Part shown: in pieces, positions 22,263-34,500 of the stretch
Layout: every line of letters starts with the position of its first letter
Position numbering within the stretch: position 1 is the first letter of the stretch
Assembly: GCA_013399855.1 (NCBI GenBank)
Contig: VXAY01005269.1
Coordinates: 204,405-268,404 of the forward strand
From: Oxyruncus cristatus
Taxonomy: Eukaryota > Chordata > Aves > Passeriformes > Cotingidae
Length of the DNA stretch: 64,000 nucleotides
Reading direction: 5' to 3'
Translations under genes and position numbers: made by a program
Notes under the pieces: model-generated
Told to the model about the DNA's origin: nothing
Database searches by the model: none
The model's input: only the letters and a program-made list of their open reading frames with translations

Positions 22263-25200
22263 TGTGGATGAAAGCTCCATACTTTTATTTACTTTTTTTT
22301 TTCTTGTTTATTAAGAGAGTGGTTGACTGGCTGTCACAGAATTTAAAATTGCTTGAGCAATGTGTCAAATTCTCTTTGCATGTGATGAAATTGTTTTATT
22401 CTGCAAAGACTGTGCTCCTCTGAAAGGGGAGGAAGCCCACTTTCTTTGTTCTTAACTGTACGTAGGTTAGCAAAAGCATTCTTCAAAGGCTTTGTGTGAG
22501 ACTTATGGAACATGTGCACCTAAATGGTGATACTTGCAGAATCTTTCAAAGGCTGTGCAACAGGATATGGTCTAAATTGTTATCTAGGTAAAACCATAAA
22601 TTCTAAGAGCAACAGATCTGCAAGAATGGTTTTCTCAGAAAACACGCCACTTACACAAGTTAGAAATTTGAAGCTTAAACATTGATTTAAAATACTCGGG
22701 GTTAGATTTAATGAAAAGAATAATAAAGAGTCCTCATGTTGGTTAGTACAGGTGGGCAAAACATAGGCTTCCACAATTTTTTTCATCTATTCACCTGGTC
22801 CTGCTGTTACACCACTGTTATTCCAATTCTGAGCTTCGTGAACAGAGGTTTTTCTGTGTTCTGAACTCTACTGGTTAATATAACATTGATTCTGTTACAA
22901 AGGTAAAAGGAAAATAAGATAATCACATTTTCTTTTTTTTTCCCCTGTAACCTCACACCATGTTTGAAGTCAAATTCTAGAAACGGAAAGGTTAGTATCT
23001 TCTTTTTCTAAAGAGGTCTTCATGAACTGACTGCCTTTGAAATCAATGGGACTTTGTGAGATCATAAATGGCAATGACAGGGAGTAATTGCAGGGTCAAG
23101 AAACAGTGTGTCAGAGCACTTACCTCTGAGATATTTCTCTGTGCCTATCTGTTAGCAGCAACAAAAAGTATTTCTTTCATTTTCTTACAGCAACTGGGTC
23201 TTTTGAAATAGATGAAGAAAAATAAAACATGAATTCATTCTTACTCAGAGTTGAATCGAATGAATAGAACTAATGTATAATCTTCTTTCTGCAAAGTGAT
23301 AAATATTTACAGTGTGTAATGAGATTTCATGTCAAAAATTGATGGTATTTATTGTGTTTTAATAAAGGCAGATTTGAAAATGTTAGTTTTATTAAAGAAA
23401 AGAAATGTTGAAAATATTGCCATTTTCACATTTGCTTTTTCTATGGAGACCTTATATGCAAAGACAGATTTTGAGCTAACTATATTACTATGGAAATCAG
23501 TTGCAACAGAAGAGAAATGGTATGAAATAATGAAAACATTAATAATTCTTTACACCTTGTTTCATTTATTTATCAGTTGCGCTCTCTATTTTTTCTTCGC
23601 TTTTAAAGCTCACACATTTCAATATTAAAAAGGTTTTCCTTCTCTTCTCATAATTTCTTTTCTTGATTCATATTTTCTGAAATTATAACAAGAAACAGCC
23701 ACTTCATACATGGCAGAAGTATGGAAGTTAAAGGCACTGTCCAAGTTAAGTGCTACACAGAGATTTATGTCTCAGTGAAGAAATTATTTTCAACAATGTA
23801 TTGTTGTTAGAAGCTGTATCCTCTCTCCTCAATGAAGAGTTTAGTCATCAGTTACTTCCAAACTGACTTATGGCAGTACCTTAACAAATATTGCCATTAA
23901 GTAATCTGCTAAGTCTATAGAGCTCAGCTTTCTTGGGGATTTAAGACACATTAATCAAAACGCAGTACACAGGTGCTGAGTGCTTGAAAATATCTTTGTG
24001 GTTCCTTCCATTTGTATCAAACTTTTAATCATTTAATGTTTCACAAATAGATGAGGCAGGTAATCAGACTTGCTTTTAAAAGGCTAAAAACTTCAAACAA
24101 ACTCTAAAGCAATTCAGTAATGTTTGGTTTCCAGGTCATTTACCTGTAAAGTATCTGTTCGGTCGTATTTATGTTAAATTAATAAACCATTTTCAAAAAG
24201 ATAAATGCACAAGAAAAGGACAGTTTGATATAAGTTAAAAATATAAAGGAAGGAATGTAGGGCAAAAGACAGTAAGACGTGAAATTTAGCCTATTTTTCA
24301 CAATAGTAATTTTTTTATATTGCAAACATGTAACGTCATGTGTGTATATGCATGTGTAACTTCAGATAGGCATTTGTGCATCATGCAAACAGAAAGAAAC
24401 CTCTTACAGCATCCCTTTAACTGGCATGAAGCCAGACTTGCTCATTTTCTGCAGCTGGCATGAAAATAAACTCATTTTCCAGAAGTGACCCCCATTATTT
24501 CATTTTTCCTAGCTTCCAACAAGTTGATGAGCTATAATACAAAGCAAAGCAATTAATTGTTATATGGCATCTTTGTTAGAATAGTAGTGGTGATCAGCAG
24601 TTGGGGAGGAGGAAATAGTCTTGAGCATGTGGTAAAATACAGATTTTCAGCAGAAAAAATTAGTAAAATGGCCTCAGAAAGAAGCTGCACACTATTTAGT
24701 TATGGGTGGAGAAGGGAAGAAAGTTCTTATGTAAAGTGGACTACAAATTTCTCAATGAATTGTGAAAGCTTTTGGGAGCTTTTTGGTTTTGCTTTTATAT
24801 TTGTTTGCTTCTTGCTTTCTACATCTCCCTTCACTTGAAATGTAAGTTTTAGTTTTGTTAAGGATGGACATCTCTTCTAAGAAGACATGTTGCTCTACAG
24901 TCCTGCTCTGCCACTGAAAATAACAAAACAGAGCAGACAGACACACAGTCAATCGAAATTAAATCTCCTAGGGACTGACACCAGACATGGCTTGGACTTC
25001 TGTCTTCAGGGAAGTTCCATCCAACCAGTACATTTTTGTTGTATTTCCTGTTGAACTTTGTTTCACTCTATATCATTAATTAAATATTGACTGGAGTTGC
25101 ACTTGACGCTCAGCCTCTCATTCTGTTTCAACATTGCAAACATGGGTTGCTGTCTGTTATGATAACTGATGTCTCTTCCTTGTCACTCTCTTTAAAAAAG

Positions 25201-26000
25201 CACAGAAACTTCCTGGAAATTTTAACTTAAGATCTTACAGCAGTAGAGTCTCACCTAACTCTAGTTCTGAACTGTGGACATTTCATGGAAGGCCAAACCA
25301 GGAAGATCCACAATAATAAGGCAATATAAAGTGAGGCCATTACTACATAGTCACTGGAAGCAGAGATTACTACTCTGCTGTAGAGTACTGTAGAAGGTGG
25401 GAAAGATGAAGAGAGGGATTTTTATAACAATGAATGACTAACAAGACAGACAATGCTTCCTAGAGAGAAGGTAAGAGTAGGAGATCATTAAGTAAAAATG
25501 ATTGCAGGTAACACATTTTGTCACCTGTCATTTGTTAACATGACGAGATGAGTAGCAAGATGTACTGCTATTGAGGAAGGATGAAAGAGGCAAATGTGAT
25601 CTGGATGATCTTCTAATTCCATGGAAACGACTACAAATTAAGTCTACTATCTGCGTTCCTTTAGAGGACAGAATAGAACGGAGAAGAGCCTGGGGAAGCA
25701 GGAATGTAATTGAGACATTCTCTTTAGCAGCAGAATGACTAACACAGCCAGGTTAAAACACATTGGGTTTAATGTGTTATTTTTAATTCTTGTCAGTTCA
25801 TCACATTCCCTTGCTACTGGGTGCACAGCTGAAGGGTATAAATGATGTGGGAACACTAAACCAGGGACCAGAAGGATGAGAGGGAAGGGTTAGGCTGTTT
25901 AAAATGGTGATGTTATCAAGACCACTGTTCATTGGACTATAGCTTTTCTGAGTGCTGCGATGCAGTCCACATTTCTTTCCATGATCAAACAGCTAAAAGT
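22263..26000. other. Unique AT-rich sequence, no gene seen
   Basis: No young transposon recognised. Contains T-rich runs (22283-22300, 22931-22942) and an old repeat at 23035-23100. A 99-codon frame at 23329-23628 starts at ATG but is AT-driven (Phe, Leu, Ile, Lys rich) and is probably chance. Confidence 0.55.
23035..23100. repeat. Old amniote interspersed repeat, candidate copy 2
   Basis: TTTGAAATCAATGGGACTTT followed by GTAATTGCAGGGTCAAG resembles the same old family as 16024-16100. Alignment by eye only. Confidence 0.35.
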
Positions 26001-29000
26001 AGTTGTCTCCCTGCACCTACACAGAGAGACATAGGATCAGTTTGGAGTGGATAAGTCACTTGATGAGAACTCAGGGTCCAAAACATTTCTTCAGTTAAGA
26101 GCATTTATTCTACTGATTAATTGTAAGTCTTTGGAAGCTTATCAAAAGCTCTTAATGCAAATTATATATCAATGTTTCTCTTGGTACTTGCATACGCAGT
26201 TATCTTAACCAGTAGTGATTTTAGTTATCTGAAGCTCTTTCTTAGTATACGGGATGAGCAAAGCTTTTGAATAACTGTATCTTAAACCTGAGCTGGAGAG
26301 ATCTTACAGCAGGCACAAAGGAAGCAGTCTGGAGTCCACCTGCATGTGAGGTTCCAATTATCTGAGACAGCTGAATTGTAGCAGATGTGGTAGGTACATA
26401 CTATACATCTGCCTTCTACAAGGCCATCTAAGAATGAGGTTTTTCTCTCTTTTCATACTCTATCTTTTGATACACCTGGCAAACAACAACTCTGAACCAC
26501 AAACCACTTGAATGGTATGCATACTTGTTACCCATAAGTGACACTGTTTTCTGTCTTGCTGACAACTGTTTGAACTAATCCATCTCACTGCAGATACATG
26601 CAAATTTGTGAGAAATGTGTAAACTCTTTGGTATTGCTGTATGAATGCAAGAATGACAGTCCCTATGTGAAAGTGAATCAGTGAAGAAGTACCACAGCAG
26701 CAACAAACAAATAATGCCTATTTGGTCCTTTCTCTTGTGAACTACCTTTCCAAGGAAGTAAATAAATATCTTGGGTGACAAGAACAAATGGAAAGACTGA
26801 TCTTTTGATTAGTCTCTGATGGAAAATGGTTGTTTCCTCCTGTGACAGAGGACAGCAGGAGTCTTGAGAGAGAGAGGAAGGGATATAAAGTTATGCATAA
26901 ACAAAATGCTAATGGAGGGGCAGTGATGCAGCCTCTTCCCATAACATGGCATACAAGAAGGAGGAAAGATGTACAGTGCCTCTCTATCAGTAAATCCACT
27001 TATGAGAGAAGCACAGAAAGCAACAATTATTCAGCTGAAAACCCACAACAAGAACTCAGTTAAAGGTTACACAATGAGAGGGAGTCAGTAATATTGACTG
27101 TGACCTTCTGCTTTAAGGGAGAAAGCAAGAAAGCCTGATATAATTGGAACAGTAATGTCTATAAAAAAGGTTATTACATTTTATTAGTATTCTGATTCTA
27201 TTTGAGAACACAACATGTTAGATAGTAGGACTTCTACAACACTACTAAGACAGACAATCCATCTTCAGGCTATATTCTTGCAAACAATTACTAAAGAGAA
27301 TACATGTGACTAGTCCCTACAGAGTTAATTCACAGTCTTGTGAAGGGAGTCATAAGAACAAGTTACCCAGATGTATGGAATTTGTAGATCAGAAAAAAAC
27401 AGAAGGAAATCATGACAAGGTAACAGTAAGTGTAGAAGAAGGAGCACACATAAGGTACATGGTATTTGTGAAAATATTGGATGAAGTCTGAGGGTTACAA
27501 TCTATGTAAGAGAAAAAAAAGTAGAAAGTCTTAAATTGTTTGCATGGTTTTCAAATATCCACTGATACTCAAATGATCTTCCATGTTATTGAAGAACTTT
27601 TCTAGACTAGTAAAGACTTCACAACTCTCAGACATTCTTATGGAGGTATATTTATAAACAGGAAACAATCAAAATAAATTATGTTCGACCATCTATAATA
27701 ATTCTTCTTTTATGTTTTCTGCAAAATACAGTTCATGTTGACCATAGACTGGCTAACAGTGGGAAACTGTTTCAAGACATTACACACAACTTTGATCTTC
27801 TTAGTGATAAAGCCATTCTAACTTCAAAGGACAAAATCATAAGTAAGGAAAGGTTGTGAAAACTTCAGCCTGTCAGTGAGATAGCTAGCCTACATACACC
27901 ATATTCTACTGAATATCCTTTCCTTTGTTATCAACCTGAGATTTGTCCCTGGGTCAGAGCACTGATCCATCAAATATGTAATATTTTGCTTGTTGGAACA
28001 GCTAATACCCTGTAAACTGTTAAAAATAACCAAACCAAAGTCTATTAATTTAATTAGTAGTGCTTGCTGTACTGATTCTCTTTAACCTTTCTTCTGATCA
28101 TCTTGTCACACGTAGGTTCGTATTTTGCTCTGATCTCTGGTATAAATCAAACCTAAGTCCATTTCAGTAAAGAATGATACAAAAGAGATCAGTGTTATGT
28201 GCTGAGACAGACAGGCTGACTGTCTCAGCTGGCATAAACTGGTGTGGTTGCAGGAGGGCTAAGCTATTTTACCCCAGATGAGAATCTCTTTATTGTGTCT
28301 CTCAGAATAAGCTTTTACTGTACCAAGCCCAAGGGGAGGAAGGGAGGGAAGAATGATGGAAAGAAGGAGACCAAAAGGTACACAGGGCAGAAGTACACAA
28401 AACCCTCTTCCCCTATCACTGATTACAAATTATTATACAAGCTGAGCCCCATATTGTATACTTCATTTACAGTAATTGTACAACAGCTGTATAATAGGTG
28501 TAGTTTAAGGTATGAGTGTTGCTCAGAGTGTAGCTTAAATGTCCACAGTGAGATGTGAATATGAATATGAATGGTCCTGACTGCATAGTAATTGGTGGTA
28601 TTATGGGAGTGAATGGAAAAGCTACATATGGATGAATGGGTGGGGCTAGGGAAGGGCGCAGCACGAGAGACTAATGGTAGATTTTATTTTCTCACATAGA
28701 TGGCTTTTCCTTTAAATAATTAGCCAGAGGCAGCAGAAGCAAATGAAAAGAAAGAGAAGGAGACCAGTTTGGCACACTGAAGCTCTATACTCATTATATT
28801 AAATCATTCCAATTTCCCTCTCTTCACCCCACCTACCTACATATTGATCCATCCACATTAAAAAGTTCCAACCTCTGTGGGAAAAAAAAAGGGGGTTGAG
28901 AATGAGAAAGCGTTAAAACAAAAGCATGGTTGTACAATACATGTTAGAACTCAAAAAAACCCCCAAAACAACCAAAACCTGAAATGGAATAGGTCTGTTT

Positions 29001-29299
29001 CTTTTTCACACATACTACTGGTTTATGTGTGTTTCTGTTAGGATGTTAAAAATGGGATGTGTATGCTGCTGTGAGGGAACGATGGGGTTGGAGTCAGAGC
29101 TAAGAAAAAATTTATGTTGTATTTGTTCAAATTTCATCTTTTGTTACCACAAAATTTGGAAAGCATTTTTCTGGATTTGTTTGGGGTTTTTCTCCCCATC
29201 CTTTATTCTTTATTATTTTAGTGAATTCAAGTGCATGGCAATCTGTCCCTTTGATTCAACTAGATATGTAGTTATCAGGCAAATTATGAAATTTTGATT
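26001..29299. other. Unique AT-rich sequence, no gene seen
   Basis: Contains a purine-rich stretch at 28329-28380 (GGGGAGGAAGGGAGGGAAG), a short A/C-rich stretch near 28950-28978, and otherwise nothing recognised. Confidence 0.55.
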
Positions 29300-30859
29300 A
29301 CTTGGATGATTTGAACAATTTATTGCTACATGCAAAATTCTCGAAGTGCAAAGCAAGAGTTATACTTCAGGACAAGAAAAAGACTTTAAAAGCCCTGTGA
29401 ATTATTTTGCGGTATCACAGATAACCACTTATATCGACAGTTCATATGAACTCAGAGGCTGATCCTGCAGATGTTAACGCTTCAGAAAACTTGAATTCAG
29501 TGTGGTTTGCTCACCCAGTACGTGTACTTCTGTCCACAACTCTATGGAGGTTCTCCCTCCAGCCAAACTGTATGAATCTGATTTTCTATTATAGGTTGTA
29601 GTGCAAAGCTGTACGGTAAGAAGTAGTGAATTACTAAAACTGATTGTATATCGCATTAAGAGAGAAAATATATTTTGTGTTAAAAATGTAACAAATTGGT
29701 ATTATATGTATCACCGATCCTCCAGATCTTTGTCGTTTTGATGAGCGTATTTTGTTTTGCCAAACACAATTTCCTAAAAGAGATATTAAAATGAGAAAGC
29801 CTAGTATTGCATCATGCTACCTATTTATAAATTCTAAGGAATAAACACAGCAAAAATTAATTACAATTATTCATGTTCTTGAAAATGACAGTACATGACA
29901 AGAAAGAAGGGTCACTATTGCTCACTTCTGTTTTAAGGCAATCTTTGTTTACCTAGTTCCCAAGTGTTAAGAGCCTGTATGGTACATTTGCATAGGATAA
30001 CTAACATATACCACACCATTTTCACGTCTGCAAGTACACGTGAGTAACCGTAATTACACGTGACACCAATTACTCTATTACTTTGTATTAAATTATAATG
30101 GAAAATTCCACTAGAGAATTGAAGCCTAATTGCATCTTAATTTGCATATTTTTGCATATTAATTACATCTCAGATGAATAATAAATTTCAGCAGATTTTT
30201 AATTTATGCATAGACACAAAAACAAGTGGAGAAATAATTTACAAAAAAATACCAGCAACTATTACTTAGGGCATTCAACTAATTTTGCTTAGTTTAGCAA
30301 AACAAAACTTGGTTTGTTTAATATAGCATCTTTAGGCTGATTGCTGTTTATTGCACAATATGTCAGTTTTGAAGCACAGAGAGAAGCTGAGCCTTTTTAA
30401 TAGAAAAAATAAATGTTAATTCATAGTATTTTAAGTTGAGGGATTTTACATTTTTGAAAAAAATGTTTGGAGGACAGTGCTATTTAATTAATTTGAGAAT
30501 GGGCTTAATTGTGATAGTTTTTTTACTTATAAGACATCTTATGTCATTGCATTTTTTAATGAAAGAATAAAAAATAGAATATAAAAAAAATCTTGATGAG
30601 GAGGTTTCTCTGCTAATCAAACACAGAATGTTTTCTTGTTTAAAGACAGCGGCTAAGCAATTGCAATTTTGACGACTATTAGTTTCAAACAAGGGGCAAA
30701 ATTAAGGCCAGGAAATATGTGGCATTTTAAATCAACATATAGTTAAATAATTCTGGAGGTATTCTGTTTATTTCAGAGTAATTTTATACACCAGAAAAAT
30801 AGCTGCATAATCAAAATGCACAAAATATGTAACTTAAACCTGTAAAGCTTTTCTTAACT
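29300..30859. other. Candidate conserved non-coding block
   Basis: An AT-rich but not low-complexity stretch with many textbook transcription-factor words, described under 29986-30160. It includes further homeodomain-like ATTAATT and TTTAATTA words. No repeats recognised. Conservation cannot be judged from one sequence, so the enhancer reading is inference. Confidence 0.3.
29986..30160. promoter_or_regulatory. Cluster of octamer and palindromic E-box motifs
   Basis: Seen directly: a perfect POU octamer ATTTGCAT at 29986-29993 and another at 30140-30147. TGCAT cores recur at 30131, 30143 and 30153, that is 12 and 10 bases apart, close to one helical turn. Two TACACGTGA words carry palindromic E-boxes CACGTG at 30037-30042 and 30057-30062, exactly 20 bases apart. 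ATTAATTAC follows at 30158. Family knowledge: octamers bind POU factors; CACGTG binds USF, MYC/MAX, MITF or CLOCK-type bHLH factors. That this is an enhancer is inference. Confidence 0.35.
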
Positions 30860-30930
30860 TTAGGGGCAAGATTATATGACCTACCCCCACTAAATTCAAC
30901 TGGACTACTCACTTACATAAAATTAGTAAG
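30860..30930. repeat. Old amniote interspersed repeat, candidate copy 3
   Basis: AAATTCAACTGGACTACTCA followed by CTTACATAAAATTAGTAAG matches the shared pattern AAGTCAATGGGACTACTCAC, then ATAAAGTTAAGCA. By eye only. Confidence 0.35.
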
Positions 30931-33900
30931 ACAGGAGAGAGCAAAGTCTATAACACTGTTTCTTCTTTTTTGCTAACCAATTCTCATATCTGTGTAAGTA
31001 AAAGAAAATATATTTTATATGTCTCTGTATAACTTATTTAACAAAAAAATTTAACAGTACGAATTCCACAAAAAGACTTTGCTTCCATGAATTTCAGCCA
31101 CATTATCAACCCACTCACTGCTTTTCAGCTTAGTCTGAAGTCCCTTCACACTGTCAATTCATCCCAAACCCTAATCTGTTATGATGCCTTTAGTACCTGC
31201 TGCCACAATCAATCTGAGACTGCCTGCACGAAGAATAATTCTATTGACCATTTGCCAAATTGTACAAAAGCAATGGGTGTCAATGTTCTAATAAATCAGG
31301 AGATTGTCAAGAGGAATATTTGTCTTCTTCTTTCCTCAAAAAAACCCCCAAAAAACCAAAACACCACCAACCCCTAAAGAAGCATATATTTTCCAACTAG
31401 TTTTGTAGTTCTGGCACTGTAGGGGCTGGGCAGAATACAGAAGGAGACTGTGCAATCTCTAAGAGTCCACTCTACGTATCTTCTGGTGCAGTAGTCTGGA
31501 TTTTGCCAGTTGCAACGGTCTGGGAGATTGTAAGAAAGAACACTTCATAGCATATGTTTACATTGTTCTGGTTACGGATCATTATTTTCACTTGTCAAGC
31601 AGGAATCTGATGAATACCAAGATACTCTTTTCCTTTTACAGTGACATTTTTAAAAATTAATATATCCCTAGGAAAAGTTTTCTTTTTCCTTAAAAAACAC
31701 GGAATACAGCAAATGTGTTCTTGTTAGGATGTCTACTGCTGTCATGTCTCTGGTTTCCGGTACCAGGCGTCTGTCACTTGGTTCCATCTGCATAGCACAC
31801 CAAATCCCATTAGTAGCACCATCTTTAGTACCCTTCTTGTTAAAAGTTAAAACAGTTTAGCTTTCAAAAATAACATTCTAACGAGGATCGGGATTGTCCT
31901 TTTACGTTCTGAACATCCCATTTGGCAGGGTTCAGATAAGCAGAGGGAAATTGCTTTGAGTGAACTGGAGTGGTGATATGAGTCTTCAACTGTTAAACAA
32001 TAGTTCCCTCTCATGGACTTTGGAAGCTACTGCAGTTCGTAAAACGAGTCTGGAGAGTCACGGATTTTTTTAAAAAATTATGTTTTGTGTCTTCCATGCA
32101 CCAAACATGAGATATTTGCTTAGAGAGAGGAGAAGCAACACTCACCATTATCCAAATCGGTGGCAAATGCAGCTGGGAATGCAAGGTCTTTTCTACAACA
32201 CTTTGCAAAGGGATGCACTTTCTCTTTTCTCTTTGCTGTAAGATATTTAAACTGTAACAATAGATAGTTCATAATAGTATTATGTATTGTTTATTCAGTC
32301 TTTACCATAACTGAAAAATTTAGTATTTAATCTCAAGTTCAAGGTAGTGTAAATAACTTGGTCAAATGAGATTATAATGCATCATCTATTTTGTAGTTAT
32401 AGTTAACATCAGCCTTTCATATCTTGAGATTGTGTTTGATCCTGCAAGACAGAGAAGCCTGGCTCTCCATTTTGAATTTGGAAATGGAAAGTAATCCCTG
32501 TAATCTGCATGGGTTTAAGAATTCTATTCCCACAGCACCTTCCTTCTCCCTTGAACACCCACTGCCACATTTCAGGCATTACATTCACTGCATATTTCAA
32601 AACCTTATCTACTTTTCTCTTCCTTAAATTGGTGTTATTTAGTTCTTATACTGCCTACTTCTGTGTCATCAGGTTGCTCTCTTCCATTCTGGTAACAGTA
32701 TCACACAGGACATTAGACAGTAAGGAGAAGAGAACTCTGTTTTCTGTATCTGCTTGTCCTAACTAAATGCCTTTTAATCCTCTGCAGATCTATTTGGGCT
32801 CCGAATGTTAACATTCTCCTGCTTTGTTTGGGAAATCAAGATTAGGCTGGAACCACACTCTTGAAGAGATGCATTTCAAAAGCCCTGTGTTATCTCTCTT
32901 TTAGCAGGCACAAATCGATCAACCAATTAGCCAGTTCATATACAAAAGAGTAAGGGCAGATGACAAGTGGCATTTTTCCTGGATATGATTTTCAGTATTT
33001 GACGTACAACAACACAACCAGGACATGCTACTCCTTACATTCCAAATTTGTCTTGGTACAAGACAGTCTTGCAGACATCAATAAAAATCAGTCTTAATTT
33101 CAGAATTACAAAAGACATACTTAAATTTTTAGAACTAGGCTGAAAACAGAATTTTTTAGTCTACTGATTTATTTTAACATCTGAAAGTATTTTGTAAAGA
33201 TTTTGTAAAGATCCAGTGTAGCTATCAGAATTAATTTAACACTGTTTGCAAGGAGGGATTCCATTGTGGCATATGTTAGAATATTTTCATTAAATTTCCA
33301 AAGCGTAAGACATTTGCAGAGGAAAAAAAAAATGTGATGTTTTAATGTAAATTTCAAAAGTAATGGGTATAATTTTAAAATCAGTCACTCAAATGCTTTT
33401 GACATTTGTAATACAATGCCATTACTGAATCCATGTAATGTTTGTAAAAACAATGTGGGTTTTTTTGTACAAGCATGTACAAATCAAGAAAATAATAGTG
33501 CAAAAGATGTAATTCTTTAAGTCACACCATGAGGCTGTGTGCAGGCACAAGATACTGACACAAAGGCTTGAAGAATAATTTCTACTGCTTGTCTATAAAG
33601 CGTGTAAGAAGGTGTGTCGATGTTTCTCCAAACTGCTTTATCCTTGTTCTGATTAACTCAAAATTAGAAGTTAATTCTTGGCTTCTTTTCAGAAGGTGGG
33701 TTCTAAGTATCAGTTCCCACATTTATATGATGTGGATGTCTAGCTTCAGGGAGATGAGTTAGAATAACAGCTCATTTCACACAGAAGTATCATACATATA
33801 ACTGAATCCTAATTTCCCTCCTTTTAAACTCTAATTACCCCATTTCACTGCACTATGCACATGTAATACTAGAGATAAATAGGCTTCTTTGAGGCTGTAA

Positions 33901-34500
33901 TGGTAATTTTTGTCATCCCTGTCCACTTCCAGGAGCATCATGTCTGTTTCCACTAGCAACAGAAGATGAAAAAGATGAATTGCAAATCTAATGCAGCCAT
34001 GCCTTGTGTAGGCATGATCTTGCCCAACTGACCAAGCTTGAGTGACTCAACTGAGTTTTAAAATCCAGCACTTGCCTGACATGTTTCAAGTTTAGGGTGT
34101 TGCTGTGGTCTCTCCAACTTCTGTATGTTAGATCCCAGAAATCTGGGTGTTTTGTGAGATTTCTCATGAGCAATACAACGTTGTTGAAGGGTAAACTGTA
34201 TTTACAACACAAAACATAAATCCATCAGCTGTGGAGTCATAAAACCAGAACAGCCAAGTGTGACCTATACAGTCAGGGGTTGGCTACTAAACCTTGAAGC
34301 AAAGCAGGCCTAGATCTCGAATCCTCAAGAAGGGCAGTAGTACCCTAGAAAACTGAGCTGCCTTTGTGTGGCTAGAGTGGGTTAGGTTAGGACCTGTGAG
34401 TTGATGTCTGTAGGGTGGACTTCTCTACAGACTCTCCTCTACTCCATAGCAACAATGAATCTGCAGCTTTGACTACACAGAACTCTCTCCATCCTGTTTG
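30931..34500. other. Unique AT-rich sequence, no gene seen
   Basis: Contains an A/C-rich stretch at 31339-31375 and a small 11-bp tandem near 33189-33210 (ATTTTGTAAAG twice). A 96-codon frame at 31087-31377 begins at ATG and ends in the A/C-rich run; no domain is recognised and it is not called. Confidence 0.55.
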
